A stretch of DNA of 64,000 nt from Bradyrhizobium sp. 164 (GTDB lineage Bacteria; Pseudomonadota; Alphaproteobacteria; Rhizobiales; Xanthobacteraceae), in the NCBI RefSeq assembly GCF_023073715.1, contig NZ_JADPKA010000066.1, forward strand, positions 248,001-312,000. The letters are read 5' to 3'. Position numbers and translations under genes: made by a program. The notes under the pieces were generated by a model that was not told the origin of the DNA, made no database searches, and saw only the letters and a program-made list of their open reading frames with translations. Positions 54,115 to 63,074 of the stretch are shown here, piece by piece. The first letter of the stretch is position 1; every line of letters begins with the position of its first letter.

Positions 54115-54583
54115 GATGGGGGCCGGGCTGAGGTTTTTTTTAACCAGCACATCAAGGCACAGTACTGCAATAATCGCGCGATTTTCAGTCGATTAAATCG
54201 TCGCGAGTTGCTCTGATGTCATGCCGGACAGCGAGTCTCAACAGGCTTCTATTGCGGCACCGCCTCAGCCCACAGAAATCGTTTGCTTAAACGCCCAGCG
54301 AGCCCATCTGAGTGCGAGGCCGACTCCTGTACCCCTATTTAATTTATTTATTTTCGCGTATTCGTGGCCTTATCGCGATTGGAGACGAACAAGACTGTCT
54401 GATCGGAGCGAAGAAAGTGTAGCGACCCGAGGCGCTCGGTTGCTTATCGCGGCAGGTCCGAGAATGACCATCGCGCGAAGCGTCACCGGCTAAAGCCGCG
54501 CGTATCGATCTGTCCGGGCGTCGATCCCGCGAACGCCGCGAAGCCGCTCACGCGTAGATCACAATAGAGGCAGCCAGAACAAA

Positions 54584-54611
54584 GGAAGGCGGGGACTATT
54601 CCCCGCCTTCC
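54584..54611 (-). terminator. Intrinsic terminator of the type I cargo gene
   Basis: GGAAGGCGGGGA and TCCCCGCCTTCC form a perfect 12-bp stem with a CTAT loop, 50 bases after the stop codon of the minus-strand gene. On that strand it is followed by TTTGTTCTG, a weak U-rich run. Confidence 0.8.
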
Positions 54612-54660
54612 ATGATCTGCACCGCAGATTGGTGGCTACACCGTGTCGCCGAACACGTGA

Positions 54661-57465
54661 CTACGCGAAATGGAAGTCATGGCTGTTCAGCTTGTCGAGC
54701 TGCGTGTTCTTTAGCGTGAGCGTGTCGCTCCCCGTCGCGATGACGACGTCGTGGCCTGACTGGGCCGCGTGGGAGAGAACGCTCGCAAAACTGTCGAACA
54801 CGCCCTTGCTGAACGCGATCGTGTCGTGAGCAGGCCCGCGGGCAGCGAAGTCCTTGATGACGTCGTGGCCGAAGTTCGACGCAAACTCGAAGGTATCCGC
54901 CCCCCTTTTTCCGACCATGATGTCATTGCCTGTGGTGCCGGTCAGCGTATTGCTGCGGCCCGTGCCGATGATCGCCTCGCCCGAGCTGGTCCCAGCCACG
55001 TGGCCGGTCGCGTCGACCTGCTGCGCCGTAAAGGCGTGGCTCTTGCCTGACAGATCGGAGGTGTGGAAGCTCCACTTGCCGTTGTCGCTCGCCGTGACCG
55101 AACCGACCGACGTCGTGCCGTCAAACAGCTTGATTTGGCTGTTGGGATCGGCAGTGCCCTTGATTGTCGCGGTGTGATCCCAGTGCGGACGCACGTTGGT
55201 GAGTTCCACGGTCGAGGTGCCGTTGCCACCGTGCGAGCCAATTGGCGGATCAATCGGCTGCGACAAGACGCTGGTGTTGCCGGCTGCATCGGTGGCCGAG
55301 GCGACGAACGTGTGAGATCCGGTTTTGAGGCCAGAGGTCGTCACACTGAAATGTCCATCGGCGCCTGTCGGCGCCGTGCCAAGCAGAGTCGTCCCCTCGT
55401 AGACCTTGACGGTGCTGCCCGCCTCGGCCGTTCCGATCACCGTCGCACGATGATGACTAGTCACATCGCTGAGCAGAACCGGAGCATCGGGAGCTGCGGT
55501 ATCCACCGTGACATCCACCGCAGTCGATGCCTTGCTGGTGACGCCAGAAACCGTGTCCGTCGCAGTGAGGCTGTGCTTGCCGTCAGGCAACGCAGCAGTC
55601 GAGTAGTGCCACGCCCCGTTCGCATCCGCCGTGACGGTGCCGAGCTGGGTCGTGCCGTCGAACACTTTGACCGTGCTGTTGCCAGCCGCAGTTCCCGCCA
55701 GGGTCAGCGCCTTGTCGTTGGTAATGTGATCACCGGCGACACCGCTGTCCGTCGAGAAAGACGCGATTTTCGGTGCGGCAGGCGCAGTGGTGCCGGTGCC
55801 CGACGTGCCTGTGCCCGACGTGCCGGAGCCGGAGGTACCTGTACCCGAGGTACCTGAACCGGACGTGCCCGAGCCGGTTGAGCCCGATGTTCCAGAACCA
55901 ATCACCGGATCCACGCCGGCTGACGCAGCACTCACGTTGCCCGCAAGGTCCGTGGCTTTCGCCGTCAGCACGTGCGAACCGGCCGACAGAGCGGAAGTCG
56001 TGACACTCCACGCGCCGCTCGAATTGGTCGTCGCAGTACCGACCTGCGTCGTGCCGTCATATACCTTGATCGTGCTGTTCGCTTCGGCGCTCCCTGACAC
56101 GACAGTCTGATTGCTGCTGTTCACGGTATCCTTCGCGATCGTCGGTGCAGCTGGTGCCTTCGTGTCGACGGTGACAGCCACCGCAGCCGAGGCCACGCTG
56201 GTCTGGCCCGACGCGTTGGTCGCGGTCGCCGTCAGCGTGTGCTTGGCGTCACTCAGGACCTGAGTGATGTAGTCCCAGCTGCCCGTTGAGCTCGCAGTGG
56301 TCGTACCGATCTTGGTTGAACCATCATAGACCGTCACCGTACTGTTGGCCGCAGCGGCGCCTTTGAGCTCGATGGTGTTGTCGTTCGTCACCCCGTCACC
56401 GGCGACGCCGCTGTCGGTCGAAAAAGAGGCGACAACGGGCGCCGCAGGGGCGCTCGGAGCAGGGGCGCTCGGAGCAGGGGCGCTCGGAGCAGGCGAGCTT
56501 GGCGCTGTGTAGGTGGGCCCAGTGTAAGCAGGCGCATTGGCATCCTGCTCGACCTGGCCGGTCACCATGTTCACGTTGTGAATAAAGCTGGTGTTGGAGT
56601 AGGCATCGTCCGGCCCGACGGCCGGATAGTTGAAGAAATACGCCTTGCTTATATCAAAATAGTTGTCGTGCGTGGAGAATTGACTGGTCAGGTTGGCCGG
56701 ATCGGTACCTGGACCGGACACGGACATCCAGGAGCTGACGCTGCCGATCAGTGTGTTGCCGGCAAACTCGCCTGACTTTGTGTTGTCGGCAATGAAGCCC
56801 TGGGTCGTACCGCCATCCTGGACCGCCGTGTTGTAAAGAATGTGGGTCGAATCGATGGTCGGACCATAGACTTGGAGATAGTCGCCGTGGGTGCCTGAGC
56901 CACCCATGCCAGCCTGCTGCAGCAGGTTATATTGAATCGTGATGTCGCCACCGTCTTGGCCATGGCGGCCGATCAGGTCGGAGTTGGAATTCTTCAGCCA
57001 CGAATATTCGATCGTGAGGCCGGGCCCTTCCATTTCGACGAGGAATTCGGCATGCCCGCCGCCGCTCAGACCATCAATGGTGCAGTTGGCGATATGCAGA
57101 TTTGAGGACGACGACGTACCGCTGATGACGCTGCTCTGCGGACCGCCTGGATTTAGACCATTGAAGTTCGAGTTGGTCAGGGTGGTGTTCGCTGCCGTGG
57201 TCTCGACGGCCCAGCCGCCGAAATCATAACCGTTGAGCGTGACGTTGCTGCCCGTTACCGTGATGCTCTTCTGAGCCGCGTCAACAGACACGCCTGCCAT
57301 CGAGATCGTTGCCGGATCCTTGAGCGTCAGCCCCGTCGGTACGCCGACGTGATAGTCCACCCCCGCGACATTCCATGCCGGCCGGTTCGCACCATAGGTC
57401 TCCAGCAAGCTCGGAAGCTGCGCCGACCCAACGGGCGCGTTCACTGAACCGTCGTTAACTGCCAT
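54661..57465 (-). CDS. Beta-helix/Ig-repeat protein with RTX-like C-terminus, probable type I secretion cargo
   Basis: A 934-residue extracellular protein. Residues about 60-310 form a right-handed parallel beta-helix (NVTLNGYDFGGWAVET, HILYNTAVQDGG), as in pectate-lyase-like proteins. A Pro/Ala/Ser linker of three 15-base repeats follows, then four Bap-type Ig-like repeats, each with the pattern STVKVYDGTTxxGT, split by a Gly-Ser-Thr linker (about 525-560). The C-terminal 95 residues contain TLTGTTGNDIMVGKRGADTF, an RTX-like calcium-binding motif, and end in DSHDFHFA-like residues typical of type I signals. ATG 57465 has AGGAGAA eight bases upstream; the longer frame is rejected. Neighbouring genes encode the ABC/HlyD exporter. 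Role: polysaccharide binding or cleavage, or adhesion. Confidence 0.85.
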   Translation of the reverse strand: MAVNDGSVNAPVGSAQLPSLLETYGANRPAWNVAGVDYHVGVPTGLTLKDPATISMAGVSVDAAQKSITVTGSNVTLNGYDFGGWAVETTAANTTLTNSNFNGLNPGGPQSSVISGTSSSSNLHIANCTIDGLSGGGHAEFLVEMEGPGLTIEYSWLKNSNSDLIGRHGQDGGDITIQYNLLQQAGMGGSGTHGDYLQVYGPTIDSTHILYNTAVQDGGTTQGFIADNTKSGEFAGNTLIGSVSSWMSVSGPGTDPANLTSQFSTHDNYFDISKAYFFNYPAVGPDDAYSNTSFIHNVNMVTGQVEQDANAPAYTGPTYTAPSSPAPSAPAPSAPAPSAPAAPVVASFSTDSGVAGDGVTNDNTIELKGAAAANSTVTVYDGSTKIGTTTASSTGSWDYITQVLSDAKHTLTATATNASGQTSVASAAVAVTVDTKAPAAPTIAKDTVNSSNQTVVSGSAEANSTIKVYDGTTQVGTATTNSSGAWSVTTSALSAGSHVLTAKATDLAGNVSAASAGVDPVIGSGTSGSTGSGTSGSGTSGTGTSGSGTSGTGTSGTGTTAPAAPKIASFSTDSGVAGDHITNDKALTLAGTAAGNSTVKVFDGTTQLGTVTADANGAWHYSTAALPDGKHSLTATDTVSGVTSKASTAVDVTVDTAAPDAPVLLSDVTSHHRATVIGTAEAGSTVKVYEGTTLLGTAPTGADGHFSVTTSGLKTGSHTFVASATDAAGNTSVLSQPIDPPIGSHGGNGTSTVELTNVRPHWDHTATIKGTADPNSQIKLFDGTTSVGSVTASDNGKWSFHTSDLSGKSHAFTAQQVDATGHVAGTSSGEAIIGTGRSNTLTGTTGNDIMVGKRGADTFEFASNFGHDVIKDFAARGPAHDTIAFSKGVFDSFASVLSHAAQSGHDVVIATGSDTLTLKNTQLDKLNSHDFHFA
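56446..56490 (-). repeat. Three perfect 15-bp tandem repeats in the cargo gene
   Basis: AGGGGCGCTCGGAGC occurs three times in a row. On the coding strand it encodes repeated Ala-Pro-Ser-Ala-Pro linker units; copy number may vary by slippage. Confidence 0.85.
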
Positions 57466-57989
57466 TACCTGTTCTCCTGATTTGATGTCCATCCGCATGT
57501 GCTCGACCCGGAAGGGGCCTTCCCCAAGCAACATGCTATTCACTTTAGTTATTGGACCAACCATGACGTGATGATCGTCGAGGCGACTATTGGCTGGGTG
57601 CCGTGGGCTTTTTTGGGACCACAACTAGGCTACGCCGGGGTGATTCTGGCTTGCACCTGCCACACTCACTCGAATACAAATTAAGTTGTGGAAATGCGTA
57701 GAGGACCGCATTGTGAATCGTCCTCGATTCAAAACAAAGAATATTATCGCCCGGCGCGATTGATTTCTGTGGAATAGTTGCCGTTGGTTGCGGTCCGACA
57801 CTCGCGGCGATGCGCAGAATCCGCCAGTTAATATTTCCATTCGCATACTTTGGTTTATTCAAAGCCACAATAAATATTGTGGCAAAGCCAATCTGAACCT
57901 TCATCACACGCGGTGCACGGCTCGCACTTTTTCGTAACGACACCGCGCAGTCTCAATGCGCTTTATGCGTTTTTCAGACCACAGCTGGA
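57466..57989. other. Upstream region of the cargo gene
   Basis: No gene is supported. It holds the promoter of the minus-strand cargo gene, the right 18-bp repeat copy and moderately AT-rich DNA (57660-57900). The frames present are not protein-like. Confidence 0.45.
57604..57621 (+). repeat. 18-bp direct repeat, right copy
   Basis: Identical to 54097-54114, located 140 bases upstream of the cargo gene start. See that entry. Confidence 0.7.
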
Positions 57990-58086
57990 TGCGTTTGCGA
58001 CAATAGGCCCACCGAAGCAGCTCATCGATGTCGCTGCCGGGCCGTTGACGATCCCAGAAATGGATCGACCTCGTTCAGCTTACAGA
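57990..58086 (-). pseudogene. IS66 transposase C-terminal fragment
   Basis: On the minus strand CKLNEVDP is followed, after a frameshift, by GSDIDELLRW: together the typical end of IS66-family TnpC. The matching upstream part lies at 60986-61127 on the same strand, so a single IS66 gene was split by the element at 58087-60985, with about 35 codons missing at the junction. Confidence 0.6.
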
Positions 58087-58109
58087 TTTATGCCGCCCGC
58101 CGAACTATG
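58087..58109 (+). repeat. Left terminal inverted repeat of the recombinase element
   Basis: TTTATGCCGCCCGCCGAACT followed by ATG; matches the reverse complement of 60963-60985 at 22 of 23 positions. Confidence 0.85.
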
Positions 58110-58200
58110 CCGAACGGATTTGGTATAGCGCGCTGTTATCACGCCGGCACCGTCGATCGCGCGCAGGGCAACCCCATTCCATTCGGCATAGTCTGGTCGT

Positions 58201-58479
58201 TCAGAGCGCCTCGAGGAAGGCGAGTAGGCGGTCGTTCGGCTGGAAGCGGGTTCGCTCGCCGCGCTCGTATGGCTTGAGCTTCGCCAGGGCAGCTTCCTTG
58301 AGCGCGAGGTGGGCGTACAGGTACGTCTGCGTGGTCTCGACCGATTCATGACCGAGCCACAGCGCGATCACGAAGCAGTCGACGCCGGCTTGCAGCTGTT
58401 CCATCGCAGCGCTGTGCCTCAGCACGTGCGGTGACACGCTTTTGGCCTTCAAAGACGGGCGATGTCTTTCGGCTTGCAA
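58201..58479 (-). pseudogene. Tyrosine recombinase C-terminal fragment
   Basis: A 92-codon fragment with the second half of the catalytic site: SPHVLRHSAAM (His-x-x-Arg), ALWLGHESVETTQTYLYAH (Gly-His and the Tyr nucleophile). It resembles the integrase of multi-recombinase transposons (TnpABC type). The catalytic N-part is separated from it by an IS21-like fragment, so no functional protein can be made. Confidence 0.75.
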
Positions 58480-58499
58480 TATTGCCCCCCGTATTGCCG

Positions 58500-59015
58500 C
58501 ATCTGCGAATGTTACCCTGATGGCGCCATTGCCGATGACGATCCGATGTCGATTGATCGGCCGTGCCAGATGGCTTTCCCGGCTTGCTCGACGAGAGGGG
58601 CTGTGGGCGGGTCGGGCCCTACATAGCCCGAGCCGTCCATAACCCCGGGCAATGGGGCAGCGGTCGTGGCGTCACGGAGCGGGCCCTGGGCGACCAACGG
58701 TTCGGCAGCCCTCCGTCTGAGCGCCCTCAGCAGACGTTGCACATCGAATGCTGTCTCTCTCCGAACTCCTCGGGGTATTTCTCGCTCAGCCGGCCGACAA
58801 TTGCGAGCGCCGTCAGCTGCGGCTGCTCTGCGAGCCAGGCTTCGATCGCAGCAATATGCGGGTCGAGCTTGGATGGCATGCGAACTCTGGTTTTATAGGG
58901 CCGACGAGTTCGCCGGTGCGTGGCACGCGGCTCGCCGACCGTCACCGTCTTGCCGAGCGTCTTCGCGAACGTCGTCGCGGTCGCTGGCAGGGTGCTCGTG
59001 TGAGCGGGTCGCAGG
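58500..59015 (-). pseudogene. IS21-like transposase C-terminal fragment, frameshifted
   Basis: PSKLDPHIAAIEAWLAEQPQ and TALAIVGRLSEKYPEEFG, then after a frameshift QRLLRALRRRAAEPL, match my memory of IS21-type transposase C-termini common in alphaproteobacteria. It lies inside the recombinase fragments, an insertion followed by deletion. The exact limits are approximate. Confidence 0.5.
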
Positions 59016-59039
59016 CCGCGCGCCTGTCCGGCAGGACGA

Positions 59040-59419
59040 CTTTGGGCGGCCATTGCGCAGATATGCACGATGGCCGCGCCAACGTCTGGCGGTATCGGCA
59101 TCCGTGCACGCTGTCGGCCCTTGGCGCGAACGAGCATCTCGCTGGCGCGCCAGTCGATATCATCGAGGGCGAGCGTCGCGACCTCGTCGGCCCGCAGGCC
59201 GAGCTTGGCCAGCAACAACAGAATGGCGTAGTCGCGCCGTCCCATCACCGTCTTTCGGTCGCAACCGTCGAGAGAGCCTTCCGCGCCTGAGCGGCAGGCA
59301 GATAAGTAGACAGATTTGCAAGCTTCCACCGTCGCATCGATCGAACTCAATCCGCCAACGGGCGCGCGTTCAGCCCCCGATGGTGGAGGTAACGGAGAAA
59401 GGCGCGCAACGACCGGCAC
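59040..59419 (-). pseudogene. Tyrosine recombinase middle fragment
   Basis: Contains MGRRDYAILLLLAKLGLRAD and EVATLALDDIDW, the region of the first catalytic arginine of tyrosine recombinases, and in another frame SLRAFLRYLHHRG upstream. It ends where the IS21-like fragment begins. The start of the reading frame is a chance ATG after the frameshift. Confidence 0.7.
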
Positions 59420-59430
59420 ATCGCGCTAGG

Positions 59431-60462
59431 TGTGGTCTGTCAGGAGGTTGTCCATCTGGTCTGAACCGAGGAAGCTGAGGTTCCGAAGCTTCAGTGTTCC
59501 AAGGAGAGACCAGATGAACGTGCACAAGAATGCGCCTTTGACGCCCAAAGGTCGAGAGGCGATGGTTCGAAGCGTGGTGGAAGGCGGGTTGAGCTAGGCC
59601 GCCGCGGCTGACCTGTTCAACACGACGCCGAAGACGGTCGCCAAGTGGGTCAAGCGGTTCCGCGCAGATGGTGTGGCGGGGTTGCGTGATCGCTCCTCAA
59701 GGCCCGTTTCATCGCCGAGCCAAACTCCGCCAGCCACATGCACGGCCATCGAGACCTTGCGCCGGCAGCGCCACACCGGCAGGCAGATCGCAGCCGAAGT
59801 CGAGGTGTCACCGGCCACCGTCAGCCGTGTTCTTCGCCGTTTGAGCTTGAACCGGATAGGGGATCTGGAGCCGGCCGAGCCGGACCGCCGCTATGAGCGC
59901 GAGAACCCGGGCGAGATCATTCACATCCACATCAAAAAGCTCAGGCGTTTCGAGCGCGTCGGCCACCGCATCACCGGCGATCGGAGTGGTCCAAACAAGA
60001 GCCGGGGCCCAGCTGGGATCGTCCACGTCTGCATTGACGACCATTCCCGCGTTGCCTTCTCTGAGATCAAGTCCGACGAGACGGCCGACAGCGCCGTTCC
60101 GTTTCTCAAGGCAGCTGTGGCTTATTACAAAAGCCTCGGCGTCACCGTCACTCGCGTCATGACCGACAATGGCAGTTGCTACCAGTCCTTTGCCTTCCGC
60201 GACGCTTGCCGGGACCTCGGCATCAAGCACATCCGTACCAAGCCCTACACGCCGCGAACAAACGGGAAGGCCGAGCGCTTCATTCAGACCGCGCTTCGGG
60301 AATGGGCTTACGCTCAGGCCTATCCCACGTCAGATCGGCGTGCCCAAAGCTGCCGATCTGACTGCACCAATACAAACTGGCACCGACCCCACGGTGGTAT
60401 AAACTCTCAAACGCCAATCAGCAGGCTCGGGTTGACCGAGGACAACCTCTTGAGGCTCCACA
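59431..60462 (+). mobile_element. IS481-family insertion sequence (1,032 bp) with 6-bp target duplication
   Basis: Ends TGTGG...CCACA with imperfect terminal repeats of about 23 bp (both sides share AGGTTGTCC near position 20). GCTAGG at 59425-59430 is repeated at 60463-60468, a clean target site duplication. It is inserted in the tyrosine-recombinase DNA. The transposase is defective. Confidence 0.85.
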
Positions 60463-60467
60463 GCTAG
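59514..60467 (+). pseudogene. IS481-family transposase with internal stop
   Basis: About 317 codons: an N-terminal helix-turn-helix (PKTVAKWVKRFRADGVAGLR) and a DDE integrase core (VCIDDHSRVAFSEI, MTDNGSCYQS, TPRTNGKAERFIQ). An in-frame TAG at 59595, where the family has a glutamine codon, interrupts it after 27 codons. Two compensating single-base changes near 60340-60410 scramble about 12 residues before WHRPHGG. The final stop codon (60465-60467) lies outside the IS, in the target duplication. Not functional. Confidence 0.88.
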
Positions 60468-60468
60468 G

Positions 60469-60861
60469 CCGCGCTCTGATCCCAGGTAGGCATCGAACTC
60501 CTTGAAGATCCGTTCATGCGGGGTGAGAGGCGGCAGGACCAACGGCGCGATCGCGCCCTTCCTCGCGCCGCACCGAGAGCCATCGCTTGAGCGCGGCCCG
60601 CTCACCGTGTTGGATAGACTGCCCCCGCCTCGATGTCCGGAGGTACCGCTCAACGACCTGCTCATCGAGATCGACCAGCTCATAGCGACGGCCTGCGATC
60701 CAACTCAGGAGCCCGCCAACCACGAGCCAACGCCACGCGCCGTGCCGAACGAGCCTCTCTTCGACGAGACGAGCGGCATAGCGCTCGACGAGCTGTCCGT
60801 GCAGCCCGCCTCTGAGACGCCGGTACAGCCGGCTTCTGCCCAAGTACTCTTCAACTTCCAT
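60469..60861 (-). pseudogene. Tyrosine recombinase N-terminal fragment
   Basis: Begins MEVEEYLGRSRLYRRLRGGL and continues through a DNA-binding helical domain (VERYAARLVEERLVRHGAWR), shifts frame near 60545, and ends at the IS481 junction with ERIFKEFDAYLGSERGLA. This is the N-terminus of a TnpA-type recombinase. The catalytic part is missing. Confidence 0.65.
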
Positions 60862-60962
60862 CTTCCTGTTCTCCGCTGTTGAAAGCGGAGGCACAGAACG
60901 AACTATGCCGAACCGACCAAACGCCAGTCAGCGAGAAATCTGGGGAAAACGACACGACCCGG

Positions 60963-60985
60963 CATAGTTCGGCCGGCGGCATAAA
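60963..60985 (-). repeat. Right terminal inverted repeat of the recombinase element
   Basis: Reverse complement of the left repeat at 58087-58109 with one mismatch. Confidence 0.85.
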
Positions 60986-61127
60986 CGGCGCTCGGCCGCG
61001 CTGTTGTCGAACTCGATGCCGCATCTTCGGTGAAGCGCGTCAGACCGTTCCGGCGGCGTCGGCCAGCTTGCTGTTTTGGCTGATCAACGCGTGCTCTGCA
61101 CGGAGCCAGCCCTCCAGGTTTTCTCAA
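60986..61127 (-). pseudogene. IS66 transposase fragment, upstream part
   Basis: On the minus strand LTRFTEDA is followed, after a one-base frameshift, by IEFDNSAAER, the conserved acidic motif of IS66 TnpC. The gene breaks exactly at the terminal repeat of the recombinase element and resumes at 58086. Further upstream the similarity fades. Confidence 0.55.
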
Positions 61128-61950
61128 GCGGCCGGCTCTTCTGTTGCCGAGCGAACAGTGCTCTTCGGCGCTGCGGCCGCCGATGCCCTTTTCGACGGGT
61201 TTGAGCGCTTCGCCGACAACGGGAGCAGGACCGCTGTGGCAAGTTCGTAGAAGTTACCCCCGCGTGCGCCACTAACGGAGCGCTAGTTGAAAGACACAGG
61301 CGAGGCCCGGCGGATCGGCCTAGCTCCATGGCCGGTCGTCCGCCGCCTAGGTCCAGAGCTGACCAGTCTTGAGGTGCCCCACGGCGGCTCGAACACCGGC
61401 ATCATCGCCTCGTCGGCGGATAGCTTGGGCCGCCGCCAATGCTTGAAAAGGAGGCGCTCATACAACGGACGGGGTTGAAGCTGCCTGCCTCGGTCTGCCT
61501 ACGCTGGGCCGAGCTCAGTGGGCACAATTCGCGCCTGCCGGTAGAGCGGCAGGCGGACGCGGAGACCAGGATCTAGGCGACGGTCGACTCGGTCGGCCCC
61601 CTTTCGATCGGCCTAGCCGGCGCCGGTGCCTGCATTGGGGCTGTCTTGGCGATCACGCTCCGAACGATACCTCCTAAAAGAGCGAGTGCCGCGTCTCCCT
61701 CGTTGGGGTGGGCAGTTAACCACTTCTCCGCCGACATCTAGCAATTTGGGGACTGCCTTATGGGCGGGCGACGACTGGTTAACGGAGCCCGCTGGGATAG
61801 CCGGGTGGATAGCAGGTTCGGTGGTGCCGCTCCAAGCCATCTGAAGCCATCGTAGCCGCGGGCCCGTCGTTAGATTTAATTATAATAATATCTTCCAATT
61901 TATTTATCTAACGGATTAATATAATCTTGGAATAGATGGAGCTTATACGC
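61128..61950. other. Decayed DNA and promoter of the PAP2 gene
   Basis: No gene can be supported in this 0.8 kb; frames are short and of random composition. A strongly AT-rich block at 61870-61935 is the probable promoter of the phosphatase gene. Confidence 0.45.
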
Positions 61951-62820
61951 ATGAAACGGCAGCTCGCGAAGAACGAGACGAGCTCATCTGTGATCTCGAT
62001 CGTGCCCACGGAGGGCGCGCGCTCCTGCTGGGATAAACTGTCGAGAAGCACATTGTCCGCACCAGTGATTGCGCTCGTCGCTGCAATCCTCGGATTGCAG
62101 CTTTTTGCGGCAAGGTTCAGCGAGACGGTAGGCGGCGCATGGGATCGGGACCTCCTTCTCAGGCTCAACTCGTTCGCTGCAACTGACTCGCTATACGTGT
62201 GGGAACTTGCCAACAATTCCTTGTTCAGGGGATTTCCGATATTCTTCTCAATACTCGCGTTGTGGTTCGCTGGCGATGACCGGGAACGGCGGAGCCGGAT
62301 GCTCACAGGATTTGTTGCGGTTTGCCTTGCGACCGTTCTTTCCGTCTGGACGCAATTTCATTTTGCCACTCACATTCGTCCGCTTCTGGACCCAGCGCTT
62401 CCTTTGAATGTAGCTGATCCACGATGGAGCTTGGATTGGGACCGCAGAGACTCGTTCCCCAGCGACACATCGACACTATTCTTTGCACTAGCCACACTGA
62501 TCCTCATAGAAAATCGATTGGTCGGACTACTTTGCTTTCTCTGGGTCGCTGTCATTATCGCAGTGCCGCGGGTCATCTTCGGATGGCACTATCCGAGTGA
62601 CGTAGCCGGCTCCCTGGTGTTAGGACCGGCATGCGTCTTACTCTTCTACGCAACTCCATATCCGCGAGCGCTATTCGAGCGCATGCTGATCCGACTTCGG
62701 GATCACATGTATATTGTCCATGCACTTCTGTTCATCTTCCTGAGTGACGCGTCCATGTTGTTCGTTAGTTTACAGAAACTCGGAAAAGATCTTGTGCGGC
62801 TGTTGGGCTGGCCGCACTAG
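61951..62820 (+). CDS. PAP2-superfamily membrane phosphatase, variant active site
   Basis: A 289-residue protein with about six transmembrane helices. The three phosphatase motifs are visible: THIRPLLDP, RRDSFPSDTSTLF and PRVIFGWHYPSDVAG. In the second motif the usual histidine (PSGH/PSDH) is replaced by threonine, so catalysis may be altered. Family members dephosphorylate lipid-linked phosphates such as undecaprenyl pyrophosphate. ATG 61951 is preferred as GGAG lies nine bases upstream; ATG 61936 is in frame. Confidence 0.8.
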   Translation: MKRQLAKNETSSSVISIVPTEGARSCWDKLSRSTLSAPVIALVAAILGLQLFAARFSETVGGAWDRDLLLRLNSFAATDSLYVWELANNSLFRGFPIFFSILALWFAGDDRERRSRMLTGFVAVCLATVLSVWTQFHFATHIRPLLDPALPLNVADPRWSLDWDRRDSFPSDTSTLFFALATLILIENRLVGLLCFLWVAVIIAVPRVIFGWHYPSDVAGSLVLGPACVLLFYATPYPRALFERMLIRLRDHMYIVHALLFIFLSDASMLFVSLQKLGKDLVRLLGWPH

Positions 62821-63074
62821 TGTGGAGATTCGACAGTTTGTTCGCAGTCATATCGAGTCTGCTGATCGGTACCCTCGGGCCAATACGACTGCGGCCTCAA
62901 GGAAACCAGCGGCGCTGGCCTTTCTCTCATCTTGCATAGCCCGGCTGGAGCGATCTGCGAGACGTTAAGCATGAACGACCCCTCACAGCTGATGCCGCGC
63001 GCGATCCCTGTTCGGTCGGGATTCCCAGAGGTACGATGGCCGACGCTTCAGAAAACAGTGGTACACAAGAGCGC

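Larger units (their letters stand above)
53777..54660. other. Intergenic region between type I transporter and cargo
   Basis: About 0.9 kb without a supported gene. It contains the 18-base repeat copy at 54097-54114, an AT-rich block at 54330-54360 and a strong terminator at 54584-54611. Part may be the remains of a mobile element. Confidence 0.45.
58087..60985. mobile_element. 2.9-kb tyrosine-recombinase element, degraded
   Basis: Bounded by 23-bp inverted repeats (TTTATGCCGCC.GCCGAACTATG) with one mismatch and inserted in an IS66 transposase gene. It contains minus-strand fragments of at least two tyrosine recombinases, an IS21-like transposase fragment and an intact-ended IS481-family copy. 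Near each end there is a second, inward copy of GAACTATGCCGAA in opposite orientation (58182-58192 and 60900-60912), as expected for paired recombinase-binding sites. All recombinase genes are broken, so the element is immobile alone. Confidence 0.72.

Noticed and set aside
55063..55857. Plus-strand frame of 264 codons inside the type I cargo gene
   Set aside because: Shadow of the repetitive minus-strand gene, Arg-rich and without domains.
55780..55895. Repeated GTSGSGTSG-coding units, considered as a CRISPR-like or tandem array
   Set aside because: Units are degenerate, in frame and have no unique spacers; they are a protein linker.
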